Below are positions 1-9,981 of a DNA stretch of 33,658 nt, piece by piece. Position numbers and translations under genes: made by a program. The DNA comes from Chrysochromulina tobinii. Lineage: Eukaryota > Haptophyta > Prymnesiales > Chrysochromulinaceae. The notes under the pieces were generated by a model. The model saw nothing but the letters and a program-made list of their open reading frames with translations. It did no database searches and had not been told where the DNA came from. Location: positions 1 to 33,658 of the forward strand of contig JWZX01002700.1 of NCBI GenBank assembly GCA_001275005.1, read 5' to 3'. How positions within the stretch are numbered: position 1 is the stretch's first letter; each line of letters opens with the position of its first letter.

Positions 1-1281
1 GCTCGTACCAGCCCGCCCGCGGATTCGCGAACGCGGTCGCGATCGCTGGCGTGCGGTACTCGGCCTCGTTGAGGCCTTGCGCACCCGCAAAGGTGAGGAA
101 CGTCGTGGAGCTCGCGCTCCACTCCTTCGAGATCTCGTGCAGCTGGGCGGAGGCGCCTCGCGCGTTGGCCGAGAAGGTTTCGTCCACATTGTACCGGAGC
201 GTCGCGCGTTGGATCTGCTCGTGCGGGCGCAGCTGGTTCGGCCCGAGCCCGATGATGTCGGTGAACTGCACGAGCACCGAGTCGTAGTGGCCGACGGAGC
301 TGCTCCCGTCCCACCACAGGCCCGTGTCTTGGTAGCCGAAGTAGTCGGGGGTGTCGGAGCGGATCCACGTCGACTGGCAGCCGCCCGTGTAGCTCGAGTT
401 CTCGCCGTTGAATGCGTACGAAAATGCCGGGGGGGGGGCGGCGGCGGCGGCGGCGGCGGCGCACGAGGCGACGGCGGCGGCGGCTTAGAGGGGCTCGGGG
501 GCGGCGGCGCCGTAGGTGAACTCCCCACCGTTGGGACATCGAGGTATGGGGAGTTCACGGCTGTCGAGAACTGCAGCTGGACGCCGTTGGTGCCGCCAGT
601 GGGCAACGCGATCCAGCCATTGTTTGCACGGCTACCGGCGAGCCACGCGGCAATCGATGAGGTCACGTCAAATCTCTGCCAGCCAACGGTTCCTGGGAAG
701 GTTACGTTTGTGGCGCCGCGGACGGCGACGTTGGCGGAGTTCCACGATGACGGTGCGAATGGGAGGTTGGTCCACGTGACCGTGGACTGTCGAAAAAGCG
801 GGGAGGGGCGGAAAGGGACGCGTCAGCGGGAAGGGGTCTCAACCAGGGTCCCACGCGCGGTTGCGAGAGGGGCGCGCGTCTTCGCGGGCGGCGGGCACAC
901 ATGGTTCCAGGGAACGGTGAGCTCGCGGAGCGAGGCAGCTTCGCCTGCGTTGGACACAAAGTAGTTGAGCCAGACCGGGTTGTCCGGCACGAGCGTGGCC
1001 CCGACGATGGAGCTCAAGTCGAACTTGATCAGGATGGCCATCGTCGCGGAAGTGACGCCTGATGTGACCTGTGAGGTAGCGTTGATCGTGAGCGGGCCGG
1101 CCCACCACCCGAAACTGTCATTGTTGAAGTTGGTCGTCGTGTAGTTGATAGTACTTATAGGAGCCGTCGTGGTACTGCCGGCCCTGATGTATGTATCATA
1201 GGTGACGCTCGGGCCACGGATGATGACGCCCGCGGCCGAGGCGACGAGCGCGAGGAAGAGCGCGGCTTTGAGCGACGTCAT
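1..1281 (-). CDS. DNRLRE/CBM96-like surface protein, copy A (3' end beyond window)
   Basis: Exon 1 is 1281 down to 901 and exon 2 runs from 786 off the left edge; the 114-nt intron (787-900) has GT-AG ends and keeps phase 0. The ATG at 1281 begins a hydrophobic signal peptide (ALFLALVASAAG), so the product is probably secreted or membrane-anchored. It is followed by a DNRLRE-type beta-sandwich domain, seen from the pattern DTYIRAG, KFDLSSI.GATL, LRELTVPW, STVTW, FDVTSSIAAWL, NNGWI.LP and SPYLDVP. A Pro-rich linker leads to a second such domain (STWIRS, LWWDGSS, VQFTDI), cut by the window edge at a GWYE motif. DNRLRE domains are known or predicted carbohydrate-binding modules, so a cell-surface polysaccharide role is an inference. 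It is a paralogue of the gene at 7249-9981, with the same exon structure. The frame breaks at a run of ten G bases at 429-438. Confidence 0.75.
429..480. repeat. G10 homopolymer and CGG-rich simple repeat in the Pro-rich linker
   Basis: Ten consecutive G bases (429-438) followed by CGG/ACGAGG triplets encode the poly-Pro linker of copy A on the minus strand. Upstream codons read in one frame up to here. The next recognisable domain (motifs GENSSYTGGCQ, STWIRS) is in another frame. A run of 11 or 8 G bases would restore one open frame, so a length miscall is the simplest reading. Confidence 0.8.
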
Positions 1282-2639
1282 CGGTGTCGACGGAGATGCT
1301 CCGTCGGCGTTTGGTCCGACGGCGATTCGATTTTCCGAAATCGTCCCTCCCAAGTTTGATCAGTTTGGGCGCGCTCGGCTTCGCCAGACCAAGTATGGTC
1401 TTTTCGTTGGGGCGCTCTGTGAACGGCATCCTCTGTGTGCTCTGTGAACGGCATCCTGTGAATGGATACTGAATGGATACACGTTTAGCATCTTCCTATG
1501 CTATAGGGACATTCTCGGTACTGGGTGCCAAACCGATCCTATAGGTTGCATCTCGCGCTTCGGGCGCTTCACCGGAACTCTCCGTGTCTCCGAGATTATC
1601 TCCGTGATCTTACCGTGATCTCATCTCCGATATCTCCTTAGAGATTATCTGCGAGATAGGATCTCCGTTCTCCGATATCTCCTCGTTCTGGCTTGTACTG
1701 TCCACTACGACGTCCTGAGTGACGGTCAGTACGTCTGGATGTCAGCAAGGCGGTTGCTGGCATGCTGCTTGCTGGTGGGTTGGTTGGTGGGTTTGACTAA
1801 TATTTGGAGCTTGAGCGTGAGCTTAGCGTGAGCGGGGGCTTGTGCGCCGAGTTCGGCTTGCCATGCTTTTCGGCGTGAAAATGAGATTCCCCGGGGGATC
1901 TCGGTGCCCGCCTTTTGCGTTCACACCTACTTCGCCCCCGGCGGTGTGTACATAAGCGGTGTTAGCTTCGCCGTCTTGAGCGGTTGCGGTCTCATCCCGC
2001 CCGCGACGGTGCTCGTGGCAGCGCCCCCTTCGTTTCGATCCATACACTCTTGGAGCTCGGGGCTCAGTACACATTCGTCTTACCCCGCGGGGTAAGTACA
2101 TTGTATGATCTACAGTCAGATGTTTCGTCGCGGTCCCCCCACGCTCGAAATTAGCCTCAAAGCGTCAAAGGACGGCTCCGCTCCCCTCGGTCAACACAAG
2201 TACTGAGTTGAACTTGAACTTGATGGATCAAGGTAGAAGGTTCAGGAGCCTGCGGGACACAATTGGCGGGACATGATAACGATGATAACGCTGACGCTAG
2301 ACGCTTGATAAAATTAAAAACGAAAGCTTATAAAATTATAAATGAAAGCGACCACAATGCGCCCGTGCCTAAACTGCCTTTCCAAGGGCCTTTGGGTTAT
2401 TTTCAACAAGTTAGCTACACCCAAGGATCCCGGCTGAGCGTGGCACTTCATAGGAGAACAGACAAAACAATGCATTGCGCCGGAAATAAACTACGATCTA
2501 CGTGTGGTGTACGAAGTAGAACGAACCCGGGCAACCGCTCGCGGCTCGGCTGGGATGGGTCCTGGGCTCGGCGAATCAGTCAACCAGGCGAGCGACTACG
2601 ACGAGAATCCCCCGGGAGTGTGGGCAGCTGTGCGCGCCT
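1282..2639. other. Intergenic region with short repeats; no gene seen
   Basis: This is the upstream region of copy A and the downstream region of the 2640-3437 gene. It holds a tandem 19-bp repeat at 1414-1457, a stretch near 1575-1690 of degenerate units related to TCTCCGATATCTCC, and an AT-richer patch at about 2290-2350. A weak plus-strand frame at 2263-2697 has no recognisable domain and poor codon bias. I see no convincing gene or structural RNA. Confidence 0.5.
1414..1457. repeat. Two tandem copies of a 19-bp unit (period 25)
   Basis: The 19 bases at 1414-1432 recur exactly at 1439-1457, and a smaller direct repeat of GAATGGATAC follows directly. It lies about 130 bp upstream of the copy A start codon, so it could be a promoter element, but nothing in the sequence proves a function. 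Confidence 0.7.
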
Positions 2640-3437
2640 TCATCGCACGTGCATCGAGCGCATCGCGAGCGGCGGCTGCGCCAGCATGCTCGACTGAAGC
2701 CCCGGGTACATGGTGCCCGTCGACGCGAGCGCGAGCGCCTGTCGCTTGCGCTCGGCCGCGCGCGCTTCACGAGGCGGCAGCAGCTGCGAGCTGCCGGGTG
2801 GCGGTTGGAGGACGAGCGCGGCGCGGCTGGCTGGCGGGAGCGGCAGGCGGCTGGCTGTGCCGCCAGCCGTGCCAAGTGGCACGAGGCGTTGCTGCTGCGT
2901 CTTCGTGGGCAGCCCGCGCCGAATGGGCAGAGGATGCGAGGCCCAGCCGAGCGGCGGAATCGCGTGCGTATAGGCTTTGGCGCGCTCGCGTGTGCGCGAC
3001 GAGATCGGACCGTCGCCGAGGCCCATGCCGGCAATAGCAGCGGACAGGCCCGTGGTGGGCGGTGCCACCGGAATGGCCTCTCTCGCTCTCGTGGCAGCCG
3101 CTGCTGCTGCTGCGTGCTGCTCGGCCGGAATCGGCGGCAGCGGGCGCTTGTATGGCGACTGGCTAGCGGCCCGCTGCGCGCGCTTTCCGGTAGAGCGGAT
3201 TGCGCCACCCGTACCCGGCTCGCGACATGGATCAACCAGCTCTGTCGGCGCAAAGGAGACTGCTGGCCCCGCGCCGGCCTCGCGACCCGCCCGCATGAGC
3301 TGGAATGGGCGCGGGACCGGGATGGCGGGCTCGCCCTCGTGCTGCCTCACGATCACTGTCAGTCGAACTTCCTCAGCCTTGCCACGAGATGAAGATCGCA
3401 GGAGCGGCATTGCGACGCTCGGGCCGCCAACCGCCAA
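2640..3437 (-). CDS. Hypothetical Pro/Arg/Ala-rich protein
   Basis: Open frame of 265 residues from an ATG at 3437 to TGA at 2640-2642. I do not recognise a family. Most codon third positions on this strand are G or C, as in the clear genes nearby, while overlapping plus-strand frames look like shadows. The protein is basic and Pro-rich, with a PLPPIP motif resembling an SH3 ligand, an Ala run, and segments RTRERAKAYTHAIPPLGW and PLPIRRGLPTKTQQQRL. No signal peptide, membrane segment or enzyme motif is visible, and it may be intrinsically disordered. It is divergent from the hydrolase-MATE gene with 110 bp between the two ATGs, suggesting a shared promoter. Further exons are possible. Confidence 0.45.
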   Translation of the reverse strand: MAVGGPSVAMPLLRSSSRGKAEEVRLTVIVRQHEGEPAIPVPRPFQLMRAGREAGAGPAVSFAPTELVDPCREPGTGGAIRSTGKRAQRAASQSPYKRPLPPIPAEQHAAAAAAATRAREAIPVAPPTTGLSAAIAGMGLGDGPISSRTRERAKAYTHAIPPLGWASHPLPIRRGLPTKTQQQRLVPLGTAGGTASRLPLPPASRAALVLQPPPGSSQLLPPREARAAERKRQALALASTGTMYPGLQSSMLAQPPLAMRSMHVR

Positions 3438-3547
3438 TTCACACGATGCATTTCACAGTCACAATAAAATTCGATTCGTTGAGACTCTTGAGGTCGCGCC
3501 ACAATCTGGGCCCAATCTGAACTTTCACTCTCTCACGAAGTATACAC
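3438..3547. promoter_or_regulatory. Probable bidirectional promoter
   Basis: The 110 bp between two divergent start codons (3437 minus, 3548 plus) are much richer in A/T than the flanking coding sequence, with a CACAATAAAATTCG stretch near 3459. No specific TATA box or factor site can be assigned. The call rests on position and base composition. Confidence 0.4.
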
Positions 3548-6500
3548 ATGATCTTCCCCTGCTACCTCGCGACGGCCTTCGATTCGGTGGACCTGACCCT
3601 TCCGCTGCTCGCGAAGGCCATCGGTGGAGCTGCTCTGCTCGTCGACATCGCGCACCGCGGCACTGCCACGCCTCGCGTCTCCCTCGGTGCGAGCGCACAG
3701 GCCACACTGGAGGTGGTTGAGCGCCTCGGGGGCACCCTTGGCTTCACGCCAACGCCCTACCTTGATGGGTTTGTCGGCGGCCATGCGCAGACAATCTGGT
3801 ATGGGCTCAAACTCGACGAGCCAAGGTTGCCTTTTTATTCAGTGGATTCGTGGCGAACGGAAGATGGAGGCACCGTCGCAATCGCTTGGCCAGATCCTCC
3901 GACGCATCATGAATGGCCACCGACAGCGCCGGTGGTCTTGGTCCTCCCCGGCCTTTGTGGCAGCATCAAAGGCACTGGGCATGCGCTCCAGGCACTGTTT
4001 GCATCTGGCGTGCGGCCGGCCGTGCTGCATGCTCGCGGATGTGGCCATGACCTCACCTCAGCGTGCTTCAACCTCTTCGGCTCCACCGACGACGTGCGCG
4101 CTGCCATCGGCCGAGTCAAGGATCTCTACCCCGGCGCCCGGGTCGGGCTGTACGGCATCAGCGCGGGCACGGCGCTCCTCGTGCGCTACCTCGGTGAGGA
4201 GGGCAGCCGCACGCCCGTCGTGGCCGCTGTGGCCAACTGCCCGGGCTACGATATCGGCGTGTGCCTCACCCGCGTCGGCTGGATCTACGACTGTGGGTTT
4301 TATCTCGGGGTACTGAAGCGTCATTGGCTGGGCGGGCGTAACGGCGAGCTGCTGCGCGTGCGCAACCCAGAGGCATGCCGTCGCATGCAAAGCGCCACCG
4401 ATATGCATGCCTTTCAGGTGGCGGCCTCGCCCTTTGCGGCGCCGGAGGCGGAGGGGGCGGGCCGCGGCGAGGGTACCAGCAGCGGGGCGGTGGGGACTGG
4501 CTTCGCCGCCTTCCTCGCTGCCAGCAACCCAATGGGGGTCGCGCACCGCATCAGCATCCCAGTGCTCATCCTCAATTCCGACGACGACCCCGTGTGCGAC
4601 GCTCGCAACCAGGACGAGAATGTGCCGCCGCTCCTCGCGAGGGGCTGCGAGCGAGCGGTCCTTCTGCGCCTGCCCAAGGGCGGACACTGCTGCTTCGCCA
4701 CGGGCTGGCGAGCCAAGCGCTGGGGCGATCATCTCGCCGCCGGCTTCCTTGCGGCCTTTGCGCGCGAAGAGGGGACGGTGCATGTCGAGGGGCAGGAGGA
4801 GAGCGCCATGTCGAGCGTCAGGTCGAGCGCCATGGCTGCGCTGGGGTCGACGCCACTCACCTCTGCCGAGGTTGGCAGCGCGCCGGTCGCTTCCGCCAGT
4901 GTCGCAACCACTCTAGTGAACTCCGCAGCTGCAGCTCCCAAGGGTTCACATAGCAGCCGTGGCAGCGCCCGTGGCAGCGCCTCGAGCCTCCGCTGGTTCG
5001 GTGCGCCACGGCGGCCGCGCCCCTGGCGGCTCGGGCCGCTGCCGTGGCGGCAGCAGCGTGCTTCGATCGTCATGCTGACGCCGTCGGAGGCGGCCGCTGC
5101 CGCCGAGTCGGAGGCGGCGGCTGCAGCAGCGCTCGTGTCGCCAGCGTCTCCAACGGCCCTGGTCAGCGGGCTCAGTGCCCCGCTCTCGGCCGAGCAAGAG
5201 CAGCGCCAGCGCTCGGCACGGCGCGAGGAGGAGAGCGAGGAGAGCGAGGTGATCGCGATCGCTGCCCCCGCTCTGCTCAACTCGCTGCTGGATCCCTTTT
5301 TGAGCTTCATTGACACCCTTTGGGTTTCGCGGCTCGGCACGACGGCACTGGGCGCGGTCGCTGCGAGCAGTGAGCTCTTCACCCTGACCATCGCCGCGTC
5401 CCTCGCTCTCCGTGAGTCCGCCTCGTCGACGATCGCGCGGCTGGTCGCGCAGGGCCAGTTCCGCGAGGCTGAGTCGTACGCTCGCCGCTCCCTCCAGCTT
5501 GCTCTGGGCATAGGACTCGTGCTCGGCGCCGTCTTGGGCGGTCCGAGCGCCCCTTGGTGCGTCGGCTTGATGGGAGCGCCGATCGGCTCGCCCCTGCACG
5601 CGCATGCGGTTGCCTACGTGCGCATCCGTGCACTCGCGCTGCCGTGTTCGGTTGGATTCTTCGCGGCCAACGGCATCTTTCGCGGCCTCGGCGACACCCG
5701 CGCACCTCTGCGAGCGACGGCCGTGGCGGCATTGGTCAACTTTCTCCTCGATCCCCTGCTGATGCTCCGCCCAATTGGGCTGGGCGTGGCGGGCGTCTCG
5801 GCCGCCACCGCCATTGCACAGGTCTGCGCGTTTGCCCTGCTACTGCGCACGCTTGCTGCGCGGATGCCGTTGGCGTCGCCCCAGGCGTTGCCCTCGCCGC
5901 CCGCGCCGCCCCAGGCGCCGCCCCAGGCGTCGCCCTCACCGCCCTCGCCGCCCTCTCCGAGCTCGCCTGTGGGCGTTCGGGAGGAGGCCTCCGCGCGTAA
6001 GCTCGCAGGGACGAGCCTCGCCACACTCCTTCGCAGCAGCAGCACTGTCGGCACCTGGGTATACATCGCCTCGACCGTCTCGCGCCAACTGGGGCCGACG
6101 GCGATCGCGGCGCACGGGGTCGTGCTCAAGGTGTGGCTCCTGCTCGTCCTCGCGGCCGAGGCGCCCGCCGTCGCCGGCCAGGTGCTGTGCGCGCGCGCAA
6201 TCTCGCAGGGCGAGCTCGCACGAGCTCGCGCTCTGCTGAAGCGGCTGCTCGTCCGCTGCTCCGCTCTCGGAGTGGTGACGGCGGTCGTACTGCTCGCGCT
6301 CGGAGGGCCGGCGAGTGCCTTCTTCTTCACCTCCGCGGACCCAGCAACTGCGGAGCTCACGCGCGGGCTCTTCCGATGGGCTGCCATCTGCACCCCGCTC
6401 ATCGCGCCGAATGCGCTGCTCGAGGCAGTGCTCCTTGGATCAGGGCGCTCGTACAAATTCCTCGCGCTCTCGACCTTCGCCAACGCCCTCGTCGTCACCA

Positions 6501-6673
6501 CGCTCACGACCGCGGCCATCGCGGTGCGCCCGAAGCCCTCGACGGCGTGGGCATGCATCGCCGTATTCTTCGTGCTCCGCATTACGTGCGCGGGGCTGCG
6601 GCTGCGTAGCCCGCGGGCGGGCTTTGGGAGGTGGGGTGACAACTCCAGGGAAGGTGTTCAGCATCCTTCATGA
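3548..6673 (+). CDS. Alpha/beta hydrolase (YheT/ABHD1-3-like) fused to a MATE transporter
   Basis: A single intronless frame of 1041 residues from ATG at 3548. Residues about 60-400 are an alpha/beta hydrolase of the YheT/ABHD1-3 family: the entry motif GFVGGHAQTIW, the oxyanion region LVLPGLCGS, the nucleophile elbow GISAG (Ser205), an acid in DDD (345-347) and the catalytic His in GGHCCF (His380). A low-complexity Ala/Ser linker follows (about 410-560). Residues about 560-1030 are a MATE-family antiporter: PALLNSLLDPFLSFIDTLWV in helix 1, FRGLGDTRAPLRATAVAALV, then a Pro-rich loop and the second six-helix half with AAHGVVLKVW and FLALSTFANAL. Its closest recognisable type is the plastid DETOX/EDS5-like plant branch. 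YheT-like enzymes are mostly uncharacterised esterases and MATE proteins export organic compounds using ion gradients. Coupling of hydrolysis to export is inference. Confidence 0.88.
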   Translation: MIFPCYLATAFDSVDLTLPLLAKAIGGAALLVDIAHRGTATPRVSLGASAQATLEVVERLGGTLGFTPTPYLDGFVGGHAQTIWYGLKLDEPRLPFYSVDSWRTEDGGTVAIAWPDPPTHHEWPPTAPVVLVLPGLCGSIKGTGHALQALFASGVRPAVLHARGCGHDLTSACFNLFGSTDDVRAAIGRVKDLYPGARVGLYGISAGTALLVRYLGEEGSRTPVVAAVANCPGYDIGVCLTRVGWIYDCGFYLGVLKRHWLGGRNGELLRVRNPEACRRMQSATDMHAFQVAASPFAAPEAEGAGRGEGTSSGAVGTGFAAFLAASNPMGVAHRISIPVLILNSDDDPVCDARNQDENVPPLLARGCERAVLLRLPKGGHCCFATGWRAKRWGDHLAAGFLAAFAREEGTVHVEGQEESAMSSVRSSAMAALGSTPLTSAEVGSAPVASASVATTLVNSAAAAPKGSHSSRGSARGSASSLRWFGAPRRPRPWRLGPLPWRQQRASIVMLTPSEAAAAAESEAAAAAALVSPASPTALVSGLSAPLSAEQEQRQRSARREEESEESEVIAIAAPALLNSLLDPFLSFIDTLWVSRLGTTALGAVAASSELFTLTIAASLALRESASSTIARLVAQGQFREAESYARRSLQLALGIGLVLGAVLGGPSAPWCVGLMGAPIGSPLHAHAVAYVRIRALALPCSVGFFAANGIFRGLGDTRAPLRATAVAALVNFLLDPLLMLRPIGLGVAGVSAATAIAQVCAFALLLRTLAARMPLASPQALPSPPAPPQAPPQASPSPPSPPSPSSPVGVREEASARKLAGTSLATLLRSSSTVGTWVYIASTVSRQLGPTAIAAHGVVLKVWLLLVLAAEAPAVAGQVLCARAISQGELARARALLKRLLVRCSALGVVTAVVLLALGGPASAFFFTSADPATAELTRGLFRWAAICTPLIAPNALLEAVLLGSGRSYKFLALSTFANALVVTTLTTAAIAVRPKPSTAWACIAVFFVLRITCAGLRLRSPRAGFGRWGDNSREGVQHPS

Positions 6674-7248
6674 TGTTGTTTCGATTCGCGTACAATTGTG
6701 AATTGTAACATAATGAACATCGTGAAGACCCGGGAGGTGTTCCGGTTTCGCATGCGGGTTTCGGCTCGTGGCAATTGCTCGTGGCACGGTCGTGGCCTCG
6801 TCCCCCCCTCTAGTGTCTTGTGTGAACGGTGGATGAGTCTAGTCCCTTCTATCCATCTATACCCAATTATACCCTCGTCACTGATCCGATCCCCTCCACA
6901 TCTTGCGATCGGGCTCCTCCGCGCTGACCGCTGAAGGACGACCGGTCGGTAAGAACCTGCCAAGGGGCGATCTCGGAGGCATCGGCTCCGTTGAGCCCCA
7001 GGCGTCGCGAGAGGGGTGATTAGACTCAACAAGGTCACGAACACTCTCGACTCTCCCCTGAGGAATCCCTCCGGAGTCCGGACCCTCCGGTATCTCGTAC
7101 GACCTCCGACGGAGGTTACCGGTCTAAGTATTGTTCCGTTAGGCCCGTTACTCGCATGCCTAGCAGAAAATGGAAAATCGATTCGCCGACGGAGTTCCGA
7201 CGGTCCGCCACAGCAGGAGCCTCGCCGACCGTCTTCGTGGCGTGATCG
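6674..7248. other. Intergenic region upstream of DNRLRE copy B
   Basis: It holds the 3' flank of the hydrolase-MATE gene and the upstream region of copy B. Visible features are an AT-rich palindromic patch around 6690-6712, a CCTCCGG-rich stretch at 7065-7120 and the palindrome ACCTCCG-A-CGGAGGT at 7102-7116. The last 80 bp share short blocks (a GAAAATCGATTCGCCG-like segment) with the region upstream of copy A, which fits a duplication that included part of the promoter or 5' UTR. I see no gene here. Confidence 0.5.
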
Positions 7249-9981
7249 ATGACGTCTATGAAAGCCACGCTCTTCCTCGCGCTCGTCGCCTCGGCCGCGG
7301 GCGTCATCATCCGAGGCCCGAGCGTCACCTATGATACATACATCAGGGCCGGCACTAATAACGCTACAAACTACAACCACTTGAACATCGGGGGGTGGGA
7401 CGGACCGTTCACGATCTCGGCCACGAACGTCGTCTCAGGCGTCACTTCGGACACGTGCGCCGTCCTGATGAAGTTCGACTTGAGCTCCATCGTCGGTGCC
7501 ACGCTCGTGCCGACCAACCCGGTCTGGCTCAACTACTTTGTGATCGACGCGGGCAACCCCGCCTCGCTCCGCGAGCTCACCGTTCCCTGGGACCATGTGT
7601 GTGCACACGCCGCCTGCGAAGACGCGCGCTCCCCACACAACCGCGTGTGGCACCCTGGCTGAGGCCCTCTTCCCGCTGACGCGTCCCTTTCTGCCCCTCC
7701 CTGCTTTTTCGACAGTCCACGGTCACGTGGACCAACCTCCCATTCGCACCGTCATCGTGGAACAACTCCAACGTCGGCGGCGCCGGAGCCTTCCCAGGAA
7801 CCCTTGGCTGGCAGAGGTTTGACGTGACCTCATCGATTGCCGCGTGGCTCGCCGGTAGCCGTACAAACAACGGCTGGATTGTGTTGCCTACTGGCGGCAA
7901 CAACGGCGTCGATCTACAGTTCTCGACGAACGTGAACTCCCCGTACCTCGATGTCCCAACGGTGGGGAGTTCACCTATAGGTGAACTCTACGGCGCCGCC
8001 GCCTCCGAGCCCCTCTAAGCCGCCGCCTCGTGCACCGCCGCCCCCGAGCCCGCCCATGCTGCCTCCCTTCGGGATGCTCGAGTTCAACAGCCAGACGGCG
8101 AGCGTCTCCGGCGGCTGCCAATCGGCAACAATCTCCACCGACAATCCGAACAGAAACCAAGGCCCGTTGGCGGCGCCGGGCCCTGCGCCGTCTAGCGAGC
8201 TCTTGTCCTGGGACGGCGCTTCGATCACGGGCCACCGGGACTACGTCGTGTTGCAGTTCACCAACCTCTTTGGGACTGCGAGCCACCAAATCCATCCGCA
8301 CGACATCGTTACGGCCGCAAAGTTTCGCTACTTTATTTCCGACGTCGGCGAGCAAGCAAGCGTGCACGAGATCCTCCATCCATGGAATGCCAATACCGTG
8401 ACGCTCAACAGCTTCGCGGGCAGCGGTGGCCTCACGGTGGGGGCTGACTACCGCGCGGAGGTAATCGCCACTGCACCGGGGACTTCGGGCTGGAAAGAGA
8501 TCGACGTCACCGCGTCCATCCTCCGGTGGCTCGGGACGAATCCTTCCGGCACGAACAACAACGGCTGGATTTTCGTGCCCACGGGAGGCAACAACGGTGC
8601 CCAGATCCGTAGCTGCACCTCGTCTGCTAGTCAGCGCCCATACCTGCAGGTCAACTATCAGCTCGCGCCGCCCGCGCCGCCCTCACCGCCCCGCCCGCCG
8701 CCCTCGCCGCCCCGCCCGCCGCCCAAGCCTCCCCCGCCGCCCTTGCCGCCACTCGACGCCATCATCCTCTCAGGCCCGAGCGCCTCGAGGTCGACCTGGA
8801 TCCGCTCGACGCAGCCCACAACTGTGCAAGCGCAAGCGCCTTACCCGAACAACGTCATCTGGTGGGACGGCAACTCCCGAGATGAGACAGACCGCGACTA
8901 CGTGCTTCTCTGGTTCGACATTTCGGGGATCCCAGCGGGCCGCTTCCAGTCCGCGACCCTCCGGTACGTTATCGGCGGGGACGGCAACTCGCCGGGCAAT
9001 ATGGGCGAGCTGCACGAGCTCCTCGTCCCGTGGAGCATGTCCACCTCGTACAGCTCGCTGCCGTACGTGCCCACCAGCACCACCGGCGGCTCGTCGAGCA
9101 CCTATGGCGCGGCGGATCACAACATGCCGTGCTCCCTTGGCACCCACTCTGTCGATGTGACCGACAGCGTCAGGGCGTGGCTCTCTGGCACGCCCAACTA
9201 CGGCTGGATCGTGGTCCCGACCTTTTCCGACGGCTGCGGCATGCAGTCGCACCTCTCCACCACGGGCGGCGCGCCCCAGCTCATCGTCTCCCTCGTCGCG
9301 TCTCCGCGGGCGCCGCCCTCGCCGCCCTCGCCACCGGCCTTGCCACCGTCGCCGCCCTCGCCACCGCGGCCGCCGCCGCGGCCGCCGCCGCGGCCACCGC
9401 CGCCGTTGCTGCCGGGCGCAAGCTACGTTGCCGCCATCACAGCGACCTTCACCGTGGCGGGCGATGTCTCGAGCTTCGATCAGAACGCATTCAAGAACCG
9501 CCTGGCGACCCGTTTGGGCGTGTTCTCGTCCGCGATCTCGCTCAGCGTCACCTCCGCTTCCGTCGCGGTCGCCGCCACCATCTTGTACCCGAGCCCGGCG
9601 GCGGCGAGTACCGCGGCGGCGACGCTCGCCGCGACGACGCCAGCCGCGCTCAGCGCTGCGCTTGGCGTCACCGTGCAGGCGGTTGCCAACGTCGCACCGA
9701 CGACGGTCGCCGTCGCTCCGCCCCCGCCGCCGTTCAACTCCGGCAGCCTGGCTTTGAACGCGGGCAGCGGGGCCGGCGTGTCTTCCAGTGTGGTGATCGG
9801 CGTTGCGGTGGGCGTGGGCGTGCCTCTCTTCGTGCTCCTCGTCGCCATCATCGTGTGCACCTTTAAGCTCCGCCAGAAGAAGGCGACGACGATCGTCAAG
9901 GCCATCCCGACCACGACCATCGACAACCCGATAGCGCAGTCCTCGGCCACGAGCGGCGTCGAGATGAAGGACGCAATCTGA
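7249..9981 (+). CDS. Type I membrane surface protein with three DNRLRE/CBM96-like domains, copy B
   Basis: Exon 1 is 7249-7596. A 119-nt GT-AG intron (7597-7715) follows, then exon 2 from 7716. The start ATG precedes a signal peptide (TLFLALVASAAG). Three DNRLRE-like beta-sandwich domains follow at about residues 22-197, 233-425 and 455-638, each ending in a NxGWI.VPT motif and a final P.L/PYL strand, separated by Pro-rich linkers. Next come a SEA-like domain (about 678-770), one membrane helix (about 802-826; VVIGVAVGVGVPLFVLLVAI) and a 40-residue cytosolic tail. The likely role is a carbohydrate-binding surface receptor or adhesin. The frame is broken at 7962-7988: exon 2 would stop at 8016-8018, whereas the downstream frame opens at 7981. 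Removing 7962-7980 (19 nt, GT...AG) restores an 864-residue protein, but a frame-shifting insertion is more likely than such a tiny intron. Confidence 0.82.
7967..7988. repeat. Perfect 22-bp palindrome inside the coding sequence
   Basis: Half-site GAGTTCACCTA is followed at once by its exact reverse complement. Copy A has only the first arm followed directly by CGGCG. Copy B therefore carries about 13 extra bases that are an inverted copy of the adjacent DNA, which shifts the frame by one. Confidence 0.9.

Noticed and set aside
2263-3037. Plus-strand frames over the 2640-3437 region
   Set aside because: Third-position G/C bias and residue make-up favour the minus-strand frame; the plus frames are Arg/Ala-rich shadows.
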